A stretch of 64,000 bases of DNA from Tenebrio molitor. Taxonomy: Eukaryota > Arthropoda > Insecta > Coleoptera > Tenebrionidae. The position numbers and the translations under genes were made by a program. The notes under the pieces are model-generated. The model was not told the origin of the DNA. It did no database searches and saw nothing but the letters and a program-made list of their open reading frames with translations. The stretch spans positions 3,100,001-3,164,000 of the forward strand of contig NC_091049.1 of assembly GCF_963966145.1 (NCBI RefSeq), given 5' to 3'. Below are positions 1 to 11,800 of the stretch, one piece after another (positions within the stretch are counted from its first letter, which is position 1; each line of letters opens with the position of its first letter).

Positions 1-2348
1 GCGAAACGTCTCGGAGAATTTCGTCGGAAGCGCCTCTCGTGGGACAGGCACGGTTGAAATTTCCCAGAGATTAGAGCCGCCCCTAGGGTTCGTTCAGAAA
101 AAAATCCTTCATGGAGCCCCCGGAGGCGGCGGGTCGGACCGGTCGTGAACGTTTTAATAAGAATCGTCGTCTCAACCGGGCGGGATTGATGGCCGCCCCC
201 TTCACATCCACGATATTAATTGAAGTGGAAATGAAAGGTGACATGGAGCGTGTCGCACAAGGAACATTTCTCGTTGGTAAATAAGTTGGGACGGGCCCGC
301 CGCCACCGCCGCCGCCGCCGATCTTGGCCTCGAACGAGATGAAAGAATCTCAGACAATTAAAAGTGACAGTTTCTAAACGTCACCCAGATATTATTATTA
401 TTATTACTACTGTTTCTGTGCCAACCGTACGAGTCAGTTAAAAGCGCTATAGCGAGGAACTCCCCCCTGATTAATTAACCACAATCCCGTGGACGCTTTT
501 ATGAATTTTTTGCCCCCGGCAGGGTCGATTTGTTTCGTTTTTTGCCATTTCGTTGGGGGCGCCGCCCCCGTCCGATACCATCATCATCTTTGCGGCGTCG
601 GTGACGGCGGTCCCGCTTAAATAATAACCGTCCGAGTTTTTCCCCCGATCCCGTAGAATATCCACAATTTGAATACCAAATATCGCATCGATCCTGTTTC
701 GTACCCCCCATCTGGTCCTCCCTTTTGTTCGGAAAATAGGTCAGCGTTTTCCGCGAGGGGGGGCGCTCTAAAAAAAGCCCACATCGGTCATCCCCCGTAA
801 TTACGTTTTCATCGAATCGAATTAACTCGGTGCGAAAGGGGGTGGGTCAACAAACAAAAAAATAATAACACAAACAATGTAACCGGGTGTCGCAGGAGAA
901 AGTGCTTTTAAAGCTCCGTTATTAAATAAGTTAAGAGGAAAATTCCGTTAGACTCGTTAAATTTGTTTCGAAAGCCGTCCGCGCCGAGCTTTTCCGAGCT
1001 TTATTTTTAATATCATTAAAACAATTCCACCTAACGACGGAATAAAAGTGTAAAGTGTGCTGTTTCGTTACGGTGGAACCGCACGTTGGGGGCTGGGGGC
1101 GGCGGGTGAAGTCGCCATCTTGCACTCGACTAGATGAAACGGAAAGCTCGAGGGGGCAGTGGCGTAGACAGGAGTGAAGCTTTTCGCGGAACAGTTCTCG
1201 CATCGAAAACGCACCCATATGTCTTTTCGAATTTTTCCGTCGGCTGCGCCACTGCAGTGGGGGCGGTTTCGAAATTATAACGTCGGGTTCGGTGTTGACA
1301 GATGCCACACAAAACGTCGACTTAGTTTCACCTAATGCAATAACGAGGGCGGGAAAGAAAAGAACAGGGAGGACGGTCCGTCCTGTGGGAATTCGTGCGC
1401 CCCGCGTTGTTTGTTCTAGGGGATGACCTAAAACAAAAGTTGATAAAATCCTTGGGATGACATGAAACTCGGCGAAATCCTCGTGATTACTTTTTCAATA
1501 ATCTGATGCAACCCAATTTTCGTCTCTCGACGGAAACAATACGACGAGATTTACGGGAGGGTGCGATTTGCGCAATTAAGGCCTTACAGCAATTTATCGC
1601 GTCGGATGAGAGTTTCAACACCAAGCGTGCGAGATTAATGTGTTTTATCTTTTTTTTTTATCGAAGTCAGTTCGGGGTAAAACGTGTGGGACTGTCTCAG
1701 CGGGGGTGCGTTTCACTCCGATTTTTTTCCCAGGCGACACCTTCAAAACAATTGTAATCCGGAAAGTGCGAACGTTCTCTCTTCATAATCCGGTTGATCT
1801 GTTGTGAAACTACCCCTAATGGGATTGAGAGTCGTGATTTTTAAGGGTGGGATTGTGCGGTTGAGCGGCGATAAAATTCAGATGGGGTGTTTGTTTACGT
1901 TTGTCGTTAAATATTTTTCGATGGGAGAGCAGCACCGGTGCTTTAGCGAAAGGGTGGGGGTTGGAGTTGTTTTCTCGCGGAAATTGATTCTGGAAAATAT
2001 CAACGTGATAAAGGGAAATCCCGTTTGAAGGTTCAGAAATGTATCTTTATTGAAAGCGAATTGTGTCGTAAATCTCGTAAAAAAATACGTTTTATTTACG
2101 TTGCTTTTAAGATGTTGGACGTTGTGCTTATCTTTAGGACGGCGGAAAATAGGCGTGGGAGAAATGTCACGATTTAAAAAAAAAGAAAACTGGAGATGTG
2201 TCGGGAAATGAGTTCCAGGAAAGGAACTGTGTGGGAAATGTTTCAACAGAATGACGCGCGCTCGAACACGACTGAATTCACTCGGTGAGACGATTATGAG
2301 CTGCTTAGTACAGAATGAATAATTTTATCTATGACCATTTCATAATAA
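1..2348. other. gene-free stretch, fairly GC-rich
   Basis: I see no convincing gene here. The open frames are short, overlap each other on both strands, and have low-complexity or Arg/Pro-rich translations typical of chance frames in GC-rich DNA. The stretch holds a GCC microsatellite near 300, an ATT run near 391-409, and many TTAATTAA-like patches. It could be intronic or intergenic DNA of a neighbouring gene outside the window. Confidence 0.5.
298..320. repeat. (GCC)n microsatellite
   Basis: About seven CGC/CCG triplets in a row with one A interruption, read directly from the sequence. Confidence 0.85.
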
Positions 2349-2556
2349 GTTTATTATTTACGTAACTATAGATACATTATGCTATTCATAAATTACACCC
2401 GTGACTTATTATAATATAAGTGACTTATTATAATATAAGTCACAGATCTTATACGTTTATTATTTACGTAACTATAGATACATCATACTAGTCCTAAATT
2501 ACACCCGTGACTTATTATAAGTCACTTGTGATTTATCATAAGTCACAGATCTTAAA
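2349..2556. repeat. two-copy tandem duplication, unit about 106 bp
   Basis: The block that starts GTTTATTATTTACGTAACTA at 2349 recurs at 2455. The second copy keeps the same order of landmarks: ACACCCGTGACTTATTATAA and then CACAGATCTTA. Within each unit, short TTATAATATAAGTGAC-type repeats and their complements could form small hairpins. No coding potential is visible. Confidence 0.8.
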
Positions 2557-3131
2557 AATTTTGTAAGCTTAGTGTTTTATGAAAAAAGTCGTAGGTCGTA
2601 GATAAAACGTCGTATTTAACTCGCGAATAATGCCTATAATTCACTCTGGTGATTAAAAAACTCGCCTGCAGCTCGTTTTTTAACTTTCACCCTCGTGGAT
2701 TATGATAGGTCTTATTAAGTCGTCAAATAATATACTATAAGTTTCGAAAAAAAAAAACAAACGAGACGAAGTCATGGCAGACAAACGAGCTGAAAAAGAT
2801 TTTTAGTCGAGGGTACAATTTTCACGGAAATTATTCTTGCAAGAGAATAAAAAGTCTTACGGCGCGTCAGGGTATAAAATTGTAATTATGTAAATTGCAC
2901 AAGACGGGAAAGTTTTTTTCCTCATTAAGAATGAAAGCGTTAAATGTTTCAAAATGTTAATTCAAAATTATATTTTTTGTTCTGTTTAACGTAAGTCGCT
3001 ATCCAGGAAAATTTTTGTAATAAATAATAATTAAAGTAAATATATGTAATCCATTTTGTTTATTTAAAAATGATTTCGGTGTCAAATGACAACAAAGAAG
3101 TGATATAAAAAATAAATGATATACAAATATA
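2557..3131. other. AT-rich gene-free stretch
   Basis: AT-rich DNA without an open frame worth reporting. I recognise no repeat family here. Confidence 0.5.
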
Positions 3132-4282
3132 CACTGTTTATAAATGAAAGTGGGATCCTAGTAGGCGTTGAAAGTTTGCCGACTCTTTCAACAGAAAGTA
3201 TTATCTACGATATGCAACCCTCAGAACAATTGGTTTTACTGGTTGCCTAGCTTGACAAAATTGATGCTTTACAAAGAAAATGAAATAAAAAATAAAATAA
3301 AAATAATGAAATGCGTTATTGATAGGTCTCAACACTCTCAACAAATTACGTATTTATTGTACACTTAAGAAGAAGATAAATAATATCAGTGACTTAGTTA
3401 AAAAAGTAACAATGAAAATTAAAGAAATGGCTCGAAGTGTCCTCCATTTTGCTCTGAACATCTTCTCATTCTCACTTTCTTATTTTCAAAAATATTTATT
3501 TTGTAACATCTGATCATTGATATTACGACAACAGATGGTAATCTCTTCTATTAATTCATTTAAATTATTCATTTGTGGTTTATACACTTCGTTTTTCAAG
3601 TAGCCGAACACAGAAAAATCTAAGGGAGTTAAGTCCGGCGAACGCGGAGGCCATACCGTATTTGTACCTCTACTTATGATACGATCACCGAAAAAGTCAC
3701 TCAAATACTGGAGATTTGCACGAGTTGTATGAGGTGTCGCACCATCTTGCTGAAAATAACCGTGTTGAAGCTCTTCGTCATCTAACTGGTTAATGAATTC
3801 ATCCAAAATTAATTCCCTGTATCTCTCAGCATTAGTAGTTTGAGAGAAAAATACAGGACTAATAGGTCTTCTGCGCGAAACTACAATCCATACGTCAACT
3901 TTCATTGGCTTCAACGAACACAAGAGGATTTTCAGAATTCCAAAAGCGAATATTTTGTGAATTTACATATTCTAAAACCACGCTTCATCTGAGAAGAAAC
4001 CCAAGAGTAACAATTTGTCATTATTGAGATTATTCTGAAACCAGTTACAATAATTTTAGGGGCTTTCAGGATCATCAGGAAGGAGCTCTTGTACAGTTGT
4101 TACTTTGTATGGATGTAAATGTAAGTCCTGCACAAAGCAGGACTTCGAGAAAGCGAAAATGAGGTTAAGTTGACTTTGTGTTGACAGCTTGTGAATATTT
4201 GACAGTTTGCAATTAGTATTTCATGAATTTAAACGAGGTGGCAAATCTATCTGCGATCTTACATTCTTTTATAGACAGTCTG
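3132..4282 (-). mobile_element. Tc1/mariner-like element, copy A
   Basis: This DNA transposon of about 1.15 kb is flanked by TA dinucleotides. The right end, read inward on the minus strand, is CAGACTGTCTATAAAAGAAT, the same as the left end of the copy at 18112. The left end is a diverged version (CACTGTTTATAAATGAAAG) that resembles the start of the fragment at 59246. The transposase remnant runs on the minus strand. The element is shorter than copy B because most of the N-terminal half of the gene is missing. Confidence 0.8.
3489..4030 (-). pseudogene. transposase C-terminal half (DDE domain), decayed
   Basis: The longest open piece (3486-3923) is a transposase DDE domain remnant. It shows the block QQDGATPHTT, with the second catalytic Asp, followed 36 residues later by the third Asp in WPPRSPDLTPLDF. 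Upstream, residues like those around the first catalytic Asp of copy B (SDEAWF and NSQN) can be traced to about 4030, but in a different frame. The N-terminal helix-turn-helix part is absent. Known function of the family: cut-and-paste transposition at TA targets. This copy cannot encode a working enzyme. Confidence 0.8.
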
Positions 4283-5371
4283 TATCTTGCTGCGACATTT
4301 TTGGTGTCTTGAAGTTCCAATAGTAATTTTTTTATTTCTGAATCTAGAACTGTTTCTCAGTTTGTGTATTGATTGCTTGTGCAGGTCAGGATGCACTCCA
4401 GACGCCTCCTCCCCTCGGCCGAACCACCCTCGAGGGCGCAACGTTTAAGTCTGCAAAAATGTTTCTCGTATTTGAATCATCGTCAAAGCGACCCTCTCGG
4501 CGTTGTTTGATTAACCCAAATTTGTCAATGGTTTTGTTGCTTTACGACTGCGAAGATAATCTCGGCGGTGGTGATTGCATTAATTGCGCCTGCCCCTTCC
4601 AACCCTTTCGGACAATTTTGCCAGCTGCGTCGCTCCGGCATACCGTTGATATTTTCCGGAAAAACCTTAATTTCGGCGCGTTCAAATCCGGGTCCGGGCC
4701 TGAAGGTGTTGAACAGGCGCGATTTCCATTTTCCAATTATAAATCGAAACCGGTGGGGCGCACATATGGAGATTTAATGAGCGCGTTGCGGCAAATGGAA
4801 GGATTACGACGGAGGGTCAGGACCTGGATCGCTCCACCCATTAATCTCAATTATGTATTTTTTCTGACGTTTCGAGATTTATCTTTGCGTAAGCCGTCTC
4901 GATCCCGTATCAATCCCGCGTGCGATTCAGGACCTATCGATTTTCCTGAGGGGGGAACTGTAAGTCTCGAGAGGAGGCAACTGATACCCAGGCGGTGGAG
5001 GTGAAGTGCAAAGTCTTGGCCAACACCGGGATTTATCGTGGGGGTTGTTGGCGGGGGCGGCTGGAGCGCCCCTGACCTGGGGGGAGGTCGACGATGTCGC
5101 GGTCACCTCTTCGACGGTGTATCGGCAGGAATATTACGTAGACCAGGCGCCAGTGAATGGAGAGCCCGGCCGTTGTCATGGAGACATTCATCGGCTCGAC
5201 GGCTCTGCCACGTCTCGGCTCTCCTCCGGTGAGAAAGGTGCACCAGGACGCGACCCCGGCGGAGGCGATCCCTCCTGACGGAGGCTGGTGCATTTTTAAT
5301 ATGGTCTATCACGCCTGGTACCCTTCTGGGAGTGTCATCATCATCAAAAAGTTGTCACCGATGGTGCCATC
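4283..5371. other. gene-free stretch with a long but doubtful open frame
   Basis: An open frame of 211 codons (4369-5004, plus strand) fills much of this stretch. Its translation has no recognisable domain, and a long frame can arise by chance in GC-rich DNA. The first bases of the frame overlap the region just beyond the transposon end. I treat it as non-coding but cannot exclude an unrecognised exon. Confidence 0.4.
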
Positions 5372-5535
5372 TCAGTGATTGTGGTTGGTTCACAATACAG
5401 CATATCTTCGTCTGTCTTTAGCTGTGTGTATAAGTCTTTCCTTGTTCAGCCCACTCTGGTTTCATCCAGGATGTCCTTCATCTTCCTCTGCAGCACGTTC
5501 TCCTTCAATCTTGCCTTCAATTAAGTTGAGAGTCG
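5372..5535 (-). pseudogene. non-LTR retrotransposon, extreme C-terminal fragment
   Basis: Read on the minus strand, and allowing frame changes, the region gives GKIEGERAA followed about 20 residues later by LIHTAKDRRRYAVL and then a stop. This order matches the C-terminal tail of many insect LINE reverse transcriptases (a GKIEG-type block, then an RLAxDRxxW-type block). Only about 160 bp remain. Identification is by motif memory and is moderate. Confidence 0.45.
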
Positions 5536-6832
5536 ATTGTGAACGCACCACTCGTCAGTCTTCAGAGTAGAAACGCAAAAAGTGAGGTTAGATTTAAACA
5601 GCTTGCATTAGAGATAGATCTTTGCAGTCAAAATCTTATTAGGAAAAGCACAGGTGTTGCTATTTCTTATGTTTTGATGGAACCGGTGCTGCAGAAGGCG
5701 GTGATAAATGGTGGCTTCGGCGTGTTGTTTGTGATTGTTTTTAACAATCGATCACCACGTCTTTAAAGAAAAATACGTTTCTTAAAAAAAATCTCCAAAG
5801 AAATTTGTCGCAGCGATATTTCATCAGAGAAACCTTCAAAACTGATTGGTTATCGCTATTTTGTATTGATGCAGATAGACCGTCGTTTCGGCTGATCAAA
5901 ACCGCGTGCGGTGTCGGGGGCGGCGTGGTGCAGGTGAGAAATTAGTCGATTAACAAGCGCCAAACGAGATGCAAGGAAAGCTCTGGGGGGTGCTACGACG
6001 TTCAACTATTCGTCATGACGAGACGGCAAATGATCCACGCCGCCGCGTGCGGCGTTTCTTTCATTTCTCCACGTACGCCGCCGCCAGAAAACCCCCTTAG
6101 ACATCAAACAACCGGATGAAAGTCGAGATTCCGGTGAATGGAATGACCACGCCTGGGTCATCGGTCTTGCAAGATTTTATCGGTTCCGGGGGTGGCTAAT
6201 CTGGTAGAAAGGATTTCTCTTTTGATTTTGATCGCACGTAAGCACGACTGTCGGAGCGTGCTCGATGATTAAAAGTCGAGTTTGTTGTTGGGGGTTGTTT
6301 TCGCGGAGACATCAATTCGGGGGTGTAACTAGCTCGAGGGACATAAATTTCGTTTTCAGCACGGAAATGTGTGTCAGGTAATCTCACGACCGAATTTGAA
6401 ACAGATTTGGTTGGAAAAGGACCAACGAGGGAGGGTTCGGGGGTGGTTTCAGTCGTGCGGCACATATCGACTCGTTTAACTAATTAATTAAAGCGAACTG
6501 TTTAATTTGGTATCGAATTGTCTTTGTTTTTTGATCGGGGAGGGTTGTTTTAAGGAGAAGAGACAGAGAGAGCGGAAAATTTCGTCGAGCAAGAAGTGCT
6601 AGTGCTATAAATCGTGCAGGGTAGTTGATAAAGGGGAAATTGAAACAAGGGTCTGATGTCTGCGTTCACAATTTTTTCCTTAACAGGTAAAATGGGAACG
6701 AAATACGAAAGTGAAATTTTTGTTAAACATAAAGTCGAAGGGGAAGAAAGCAAAAAAGAAGAAAGAAAGCAATTGTGAAAATATTTTGTTTCGTAGAACA
6801 CGCTATTTGGCTGCAATATTATTTGTTAAGTA
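5536..6832. other. gene-free stretch
   Basis: There are no open frames with recognisable content. Base composition is mixed, with several GC-rich patches. The reverse-strand frame at 6196-6465 has no domain signature. Confidence 0.5.
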
Positions 6833-7104
6833 CCGAGCGCTGTGGCCAAGCGCTAAGCGCGCCGCCTTGCATTCGGGAGGTACCGGGTTCAAATCCCACT
6901 GCAGCCTGAGGTGTTTTTCTGGGATTTTTCCACACCACCACATCTTGATATGAGTATACGTCTCATATCAAAGATAAGGAGAATACTGGGTCAGTACTCA
7001 CCCATCAGTACACCTCTACCACCTTCCATCCGCACCCATCCAGAATCTTCGAGTTATCGTGGGTGAAACGGCGAGGAAAGCCTCAGCAGCCCGCCGCTTT
7101 TTTT
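6833..7104 (+). mobile_element. tRNA-derived SINE
   Basis: The head of about 75 bp resembles a tRNA gene. It has an A-box-like TGGCCAAGCG near 6843-6852 and a canonical B box GGTTCAAATCC at 6886-6896. A tRNA-unrelated body of about 190 bp follows, and the element ends in a T-rich stretch near 7098-7104. The sequence after the B box does not close a proper acceptor stem and runs on into the body, so this is a SINE and not a functional tRNA gene. Pol III promoter use is known for the class and is inferred here. Confidence 0.8.
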
Positions 7105-8149
7105 ACTTGTGAAGTTGGTTTGGCAAGAGATACATGAGAATGAAAACTGGTCGATATCTTTGTTGTCTGGCGAGAAAGATAAAACACAAGAGAGAAGTAA
7201 GAAACAGCTTCAGTCAGAGATAATCACAAGTAACAGCCTCCAAAACGTGTGAGATATCACTTGATTGTTGTCTTTTGAGGACAGCTCTAATCGCATTTGA
7301 TCTAAATAGACAACGCGTAATTCGGTACAATCCTCATTGCCTCTGGTCAGGAAGATATCCGATTTCTCACAATGCCACGTCGTAGCACCGACCGCATAAT
7401 CTCTTTGTTCCATTGAAGCGGTCGCACGTTTAGCGAATAACAATCCCGCCAGAGGGCGAGCAATTAATCCGTGGCGCCCGTACACGACCCAGGTAATTGG
7501 AAGACGTCGCCTCGGAGGGCGCCCCGGGAAATTTTCCACGTCATTAGATTACCATCACCAGCACAGCATCACCCCCGGACACGCCGTGCATGCCGATCGG
7601 GCGGCGGAATGTGTGCGGAGGCACTTCCGGATCGCGCTTCCGCCATTGTCGGTGGTGTAATTAAGGGGGGTGCAGCACGGTTAGTATTGCGTCGGACGTG
7701 CGGTACATTTTTGCGCGAGGGGCAGTGAATCATTCCCCTGTCGGAATCTCTCGGCTGGGACGTAATTTGACGAGGGTGCAGGGAAGGCCCACGAACGGGA
7801 CCAGACGAGCCGTGAATCCGGACGGTAATGTCGGCGCTCCGGATGATCCGGATCGTCGACTTTAAACAGGATGTGACTGAAGAGGGAATTTGGGATGGTT
7901 ACGGGAGAGGATGGGCCGGTTAGGGACAGAGGTGGAGGATAGAAATTAGGGTGGAGGATACGAAAGTTGCCGTCTTTAATTTTGATCAGAAGAAGAGATA
8001 TTTCAAAATCGAAAGCTGTGGATGCGCCAGGAAGGAGAAGAAATGTTGAAATGGCTTTCTGATCTGATTAGTTTGGATGATTTTATTGCAGACAAATTAA
8101 AAAAGAGATTCGTAGGATTTTATGCCTAACAGCGGTTATAAAAATATCA
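7105..8149. other. gene-free stretch
   Basis: GC-rich DNA without a recognisable gene. The open frames on both strands (7210-7539, 7471-7728) overlap in antisense and look like chance frames. One TGGATGCG core occurs at about 8019, outside the part of the inverted repeat that I can align. Confidence 0.45.
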
Positions 8150-10169
8150 GTTGTCAAAATGGTGGATGCGCTGGAGCATAACATAAAGAAATACATCAGT
8201 GTCTTGGTTAGTTAATAAGAGGATTGCAAGGGAATTGAAAAAATGACAAATTGTCATTTGTAAAAAAAATGGTGGATGCGCGAAAATTCTCAAAAATACA
8301 TATTTCAATGTTTTTTGTTCAGGAAGTAGGTTTAAAGAGTCACTATGGAAAGATCCATTTTTTTTAACTCTCAAACTAACAGTAAATCAATGTAGATGTT
8401 GTTTGTAAATATGGTGGATGCGCCGGAAGAATTTTTAAAAATGATTGAAATGTCAATTTTATTTGCAAAGCAAATAAAACTTAAATATTACATCGAAGGA
8501 ATGAGAAATTGTTATTTGTAGAAATGGTGGATGCGTCGAGAAAAATTCCCAAAAATATTTTCTGACCCAGGGAAAATTTCCTAAATTATTTCAATGCTTC
8601 TTTTATGTAAGAAGTAGGTTTAAAAGTCTCTATGGAAAGATGCATTCTTTTTACCCCTAAAACTAACAGTAAATAAATTTATATGTGATTTGTAAATTAT
8701 GTATGGTGGATGCGCCGGGCGAATTTTCAAAAAAAAATATTTAGATGTCAATTTTATTTGCAAACTAAAATTAACTTAAGGATTATATCATGTTTATATT
8801 GAAAGAATTGGAAATTGTTATTTGTAAAAATGGTGGATCTGTCGAAAAATATTTCTAAAAATATTTTTGTATCAGGAAATAATTGAAGCAAATATATGGG
8901 TATTTCAATTATTTCACGGAGGAAATGAGATACCAAAACAGCGAAACACGGAAGGAAAACTGCAAGTTTGCGTTTTTAATATTGAGCTTGACAATGACAG
9001 ATTTTGAATGAGTGGATGCGCTGGGATTATATCAAAAAGACGGCAAAGATCGTAGGTTGTAGAGGTTGCGTTTAAATAAACAAGAATGAATGGTGGATGC
9101 GCAAAGCGCAGATCTCTGTCTTTATTATTGGTAATAAAGAATAATGGACGAGTATGAATCAAGATAAATAAGATTTAAAAAAATTGCCGAAGTAATTCTG
9201 ATAATTTTTTACGATTTGTTTTTTCAACAGTAATTTTGCAATGTATCGTATCTGTCGATATCTTTGTGATCTGGTAAGGTGAGTAAGAGAACATGTAGAA
9301 AATACTCGAAAACTATCTTTAATAATAATCACGAAAGCTACAAATTCTTTTTACCTCTAAAACTAACAGTAAATAAATTTACATTTTCTTTGTAATATGG
9401 TGGATGCGCTGGACGAATTTTTAAAAAATATTTAAATGTCAATTTTATTTGTAAAGTAAGTAAAACTTAAAGATAACATTGAAGGAATGAGAAATTGCTA
9501 TTTGTAAAAATGGTGGATGCGTTGAGAAAGATTCCCAAAAATATTTGCTGACTCCCAGGGAAATTTCCAAAATGATTTCAATGCTTCTTTCATGTAAAAA
9601 GTAGGTTTAAAAAGTCGCTGCGGAAAGGTGGATGCTTTTTACCCCTAAAATTAACAGTAAATACATTTACATGTGATTTGGAAATATGGTGGATGCGCCG
9701 GACGAATTCTCGAAAAATATTTAGATGTTAATTTTATTTGCACACTAAATTTAACTGAAAGATTATTTCATGATTATATTCAAAGAATTGGAACTTGTTA
9801 TTTGTAAAAATGGTGGATTTGTCGAAAAAGATTTCTAAAAATATTTTTGCGCAAGCAAATAATTAAAGCAAATCTGGATATCTCAATTATTTCAGGGAGG
9901 AAGTGAGACACCAAAACAGCGAAAGAGAGAAGGAAAACTGCGTTTTTAATATTGAGCTTGACTACAACAGATTTTGAATGAGTGGATGCGCTAGGATTAT
10001 ACAGGGTGGTCCCGATATAACCTGCCAGAAGAAATCCAGTAATAGGTAACGATGAGTAGAACTCATACACAAAAAAAGTTTCTAATAAAAGTCTTTTCGT
10101 TTTCGAGATAAAAATAATTGAAAATTTGGTCAAAATTTGCTGTACGCTAATGAGTTAATCGGTTTTAAA

Positions 10170-10430
10170 AAGGTAATTCTGGTTACTTGGCTGCAACACC
10201 TATGACATTTGTCAAGTTTAATTTTAAATATGCGAATCCTTCAAAATAGTTATTAAATTCACGAAACAAGAATACGCCGATTGCATTTACTCTATGGCGA
10301 AACACGTGGTAATTCAAGACCGGCAAGGCTACCATACGGCGAGCGTTTTCCTGAAGGAGTCCTTCCCTCTCGTTGTACTTTTGTGGAGCTACATCTGCAT
10401 TTATGTGAGGTTGGTTCTGACTGATTCCAA
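10170..10430 (-). pseudogene. possible transposase N-terminal helix-turn-helix remnant
   Basis: On the minus strand an open frame contains NEREGLLQENARRMVALP and then a NYHVFRHRVNAIGVF block. The spacing of aliphatic and basic residues resembles the helix-turn-helix start of mariner-like transposases (usual pattern: ARxAxxLYxERFPxRRxP followed by FxxxxxRLRETGxF). If right, it lies in the opposite orientation to the C-terminal DDE remnant just downstream. This is a visual match only. Confidence 0.35.
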
Positions 10431-10671
10431 TACGATGGCGTCCCCGATCCTCCATTTAACCCCTCTGGATTTTAATTTTTGGGGCCACACGAAAGATTTG
10501 GTATACGAAGTTGAAATAAATACAAAAAGCCAACTCCAGAAACGCGTAACAGACGCCGTGAACCAGATTCATAAAAACCCAGAAATGCTGAATTCTGTTT
10601 ATGAAAATTGGTACCAGCGTACTCAAATGTGCTTAAATGCCAACGGAAGGCACACAGAACATTTATTATAA
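10425..10671 (+). pseudogene. transposase C-terminal fragment (third Asp region and tail)
   Basis: The frame contains LTPLDFNFWGHTKDLVYE followed by a tail of about 50 residues and a stop at 10671. This matches the region after the third catalytic Asp of mariner-type transposases (usual SPDLTPLDFFLWG). A one-base shift and substitutions have destroyed the SPD triplet: the preceding piece, IRWRPRSS, is in another frame. It lies inside the element at 10002-11245 and is not functional. Confidence 0.7.
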
Positions 10672-11800
10672 AATAATGTTTCTAGTCTAGTTTACCTTTC
10701 ATTAGTTAGTAGATATTCTCAGTTAGAGTTGAAAGTACGAATATGTAAAGTGTAAATAAATTTATTCAATACATTATTTTGGCTATTTAACCACAATTAA
10801 GACGATACTCTTATTACACAGTTCTTCCACAATTTTGCACACACTACCTCTACATTTATTTACACATTGAGGAACACCACTTTATTTATTACTCATTCAT
10901 CTCAGTCTACAAAATCAGCTTTTGTACCTAAATAAGCTGGTGAATTAACGCACACAGTGTACAGCGTTTTCAATAAATGTCATTAATTTGATTTAATTTG
11001 TCAGATTTGAGATTTGTCATAAACGATACAGGTACCTATGTTGCTTAGATACTGTCATCCTTACAAACACCAACAATTAATTCCTGAGTAGGTACGTATT
11101 TTTGTGGTCAGCAGCGTCGAATGAGTGTGGATAGGGGTTAATTTATCCCCATTATTTTGGACCTAACGAAGGGGGGTTTTTTGGACTTGTTAGATCCTTC
11201 TAATGACCCAGAATTTTTTTGGCAGGTTATATCGGGACCACCCTGTATGTATCAAAAAGACGGCAAAGATCGTAGGTTGTAGAGGTTGCGTTGAAATGAA
11301 GAAGAATGAATGGTGGATGCGCTTAAGCGCAGATCTCTATGTTTATTATTGATAATAGAGAATATTAGGCGAGTATGAATCAAGACAAACAAAAAGTTTG
11401 CCTCATTTTATCTATCGAAAAAGAATGTAGAAAATGTTTGATTTGCGTATTGCGCAAAAATTATGGATGCGTTGATGGATTTTAGAAAGAGATTAGTTTT
11501 TATCTTCTCATCTGACAAAGAAGAAACTTGTTAATGGTAAAAATGGCAATCAAGGTGGGCAGGAGATTATAAGAATGTCTGTTGAATACTCATCGCGAAA
11601 ATTCCCAAATAGATTTTCTCGCAACGAAACAAAAAATCTCTGTCTGCGACTTTAAATAAATTGTCATTTTGCTAAGTGAAGAATTTAAGACATTTTAATA
11701 ATAATCATCAAAGCTGCAAATTGTTTTTACTTTTAAAACTAACAGTAAATAAATTTTCAGGTCTTTTGTAAATATGGTGGATGCGCCGGACGGTCTGTTT

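Larger units (their letters stand above)
10002..11245 (+). mobile_element. TA-flanked DNA transposon inserted in the left arm
   Basis: The ends are perfect or near-perfect inverted repeats: CAGGGTGGTCCCGATATAAC at the left and its complement at the right, with a TA dinucleotide on each side. The uninterrupted sequence GGATTATATCAAAAAGACGG occurs at about 9020 in the same arm, and its mirror lies near 14260 and 15230, so the target site is known. The interior keeps only part of a transposase gene. Superfamily by end and target type: Tc1/mariner-like. Confidence 0.9.
8150..11800 (+). repeat. left arm of giant inverted repeat, TGGATGCG modules
   Basis: The arm is a chain of AT-rich modules of 80-180 bp, most carrying ATGGTGGATGCG. 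Cores lie near 8160, 8271, 8411, 8525, 8703, 9011, 9090, 9398, 9511, 9686, 9982, 11310, 11462 and 11776, with variant cores GGTGGATCTG near 8829 and GGTGGATTTG near 9811. A 1.24 kb transposon interrupts it at 10002. Without that insert the arm mirrors the block at 13799-16150 almost base for base. It has no coding potential. The organisation resembles fold-back transposons (FB, Galileo), whose long terminal repeats are made of subrepeats. I see no transposase gene. Confidence 0.85.

Noticed and set aside
4369..5004. 211-codon open frame, plus strand
   Set aside because: No domain, transmembrane segment or homologue recognised. It lies in GC-rich DNA where long chance frames are common, and it begins right after a transposon end.
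6833..6905. Functional tRNA gene
   Set aside because: Both internal promoter boxes are present, but the acceptor stem does not close and the sequence continues into a SINE body.
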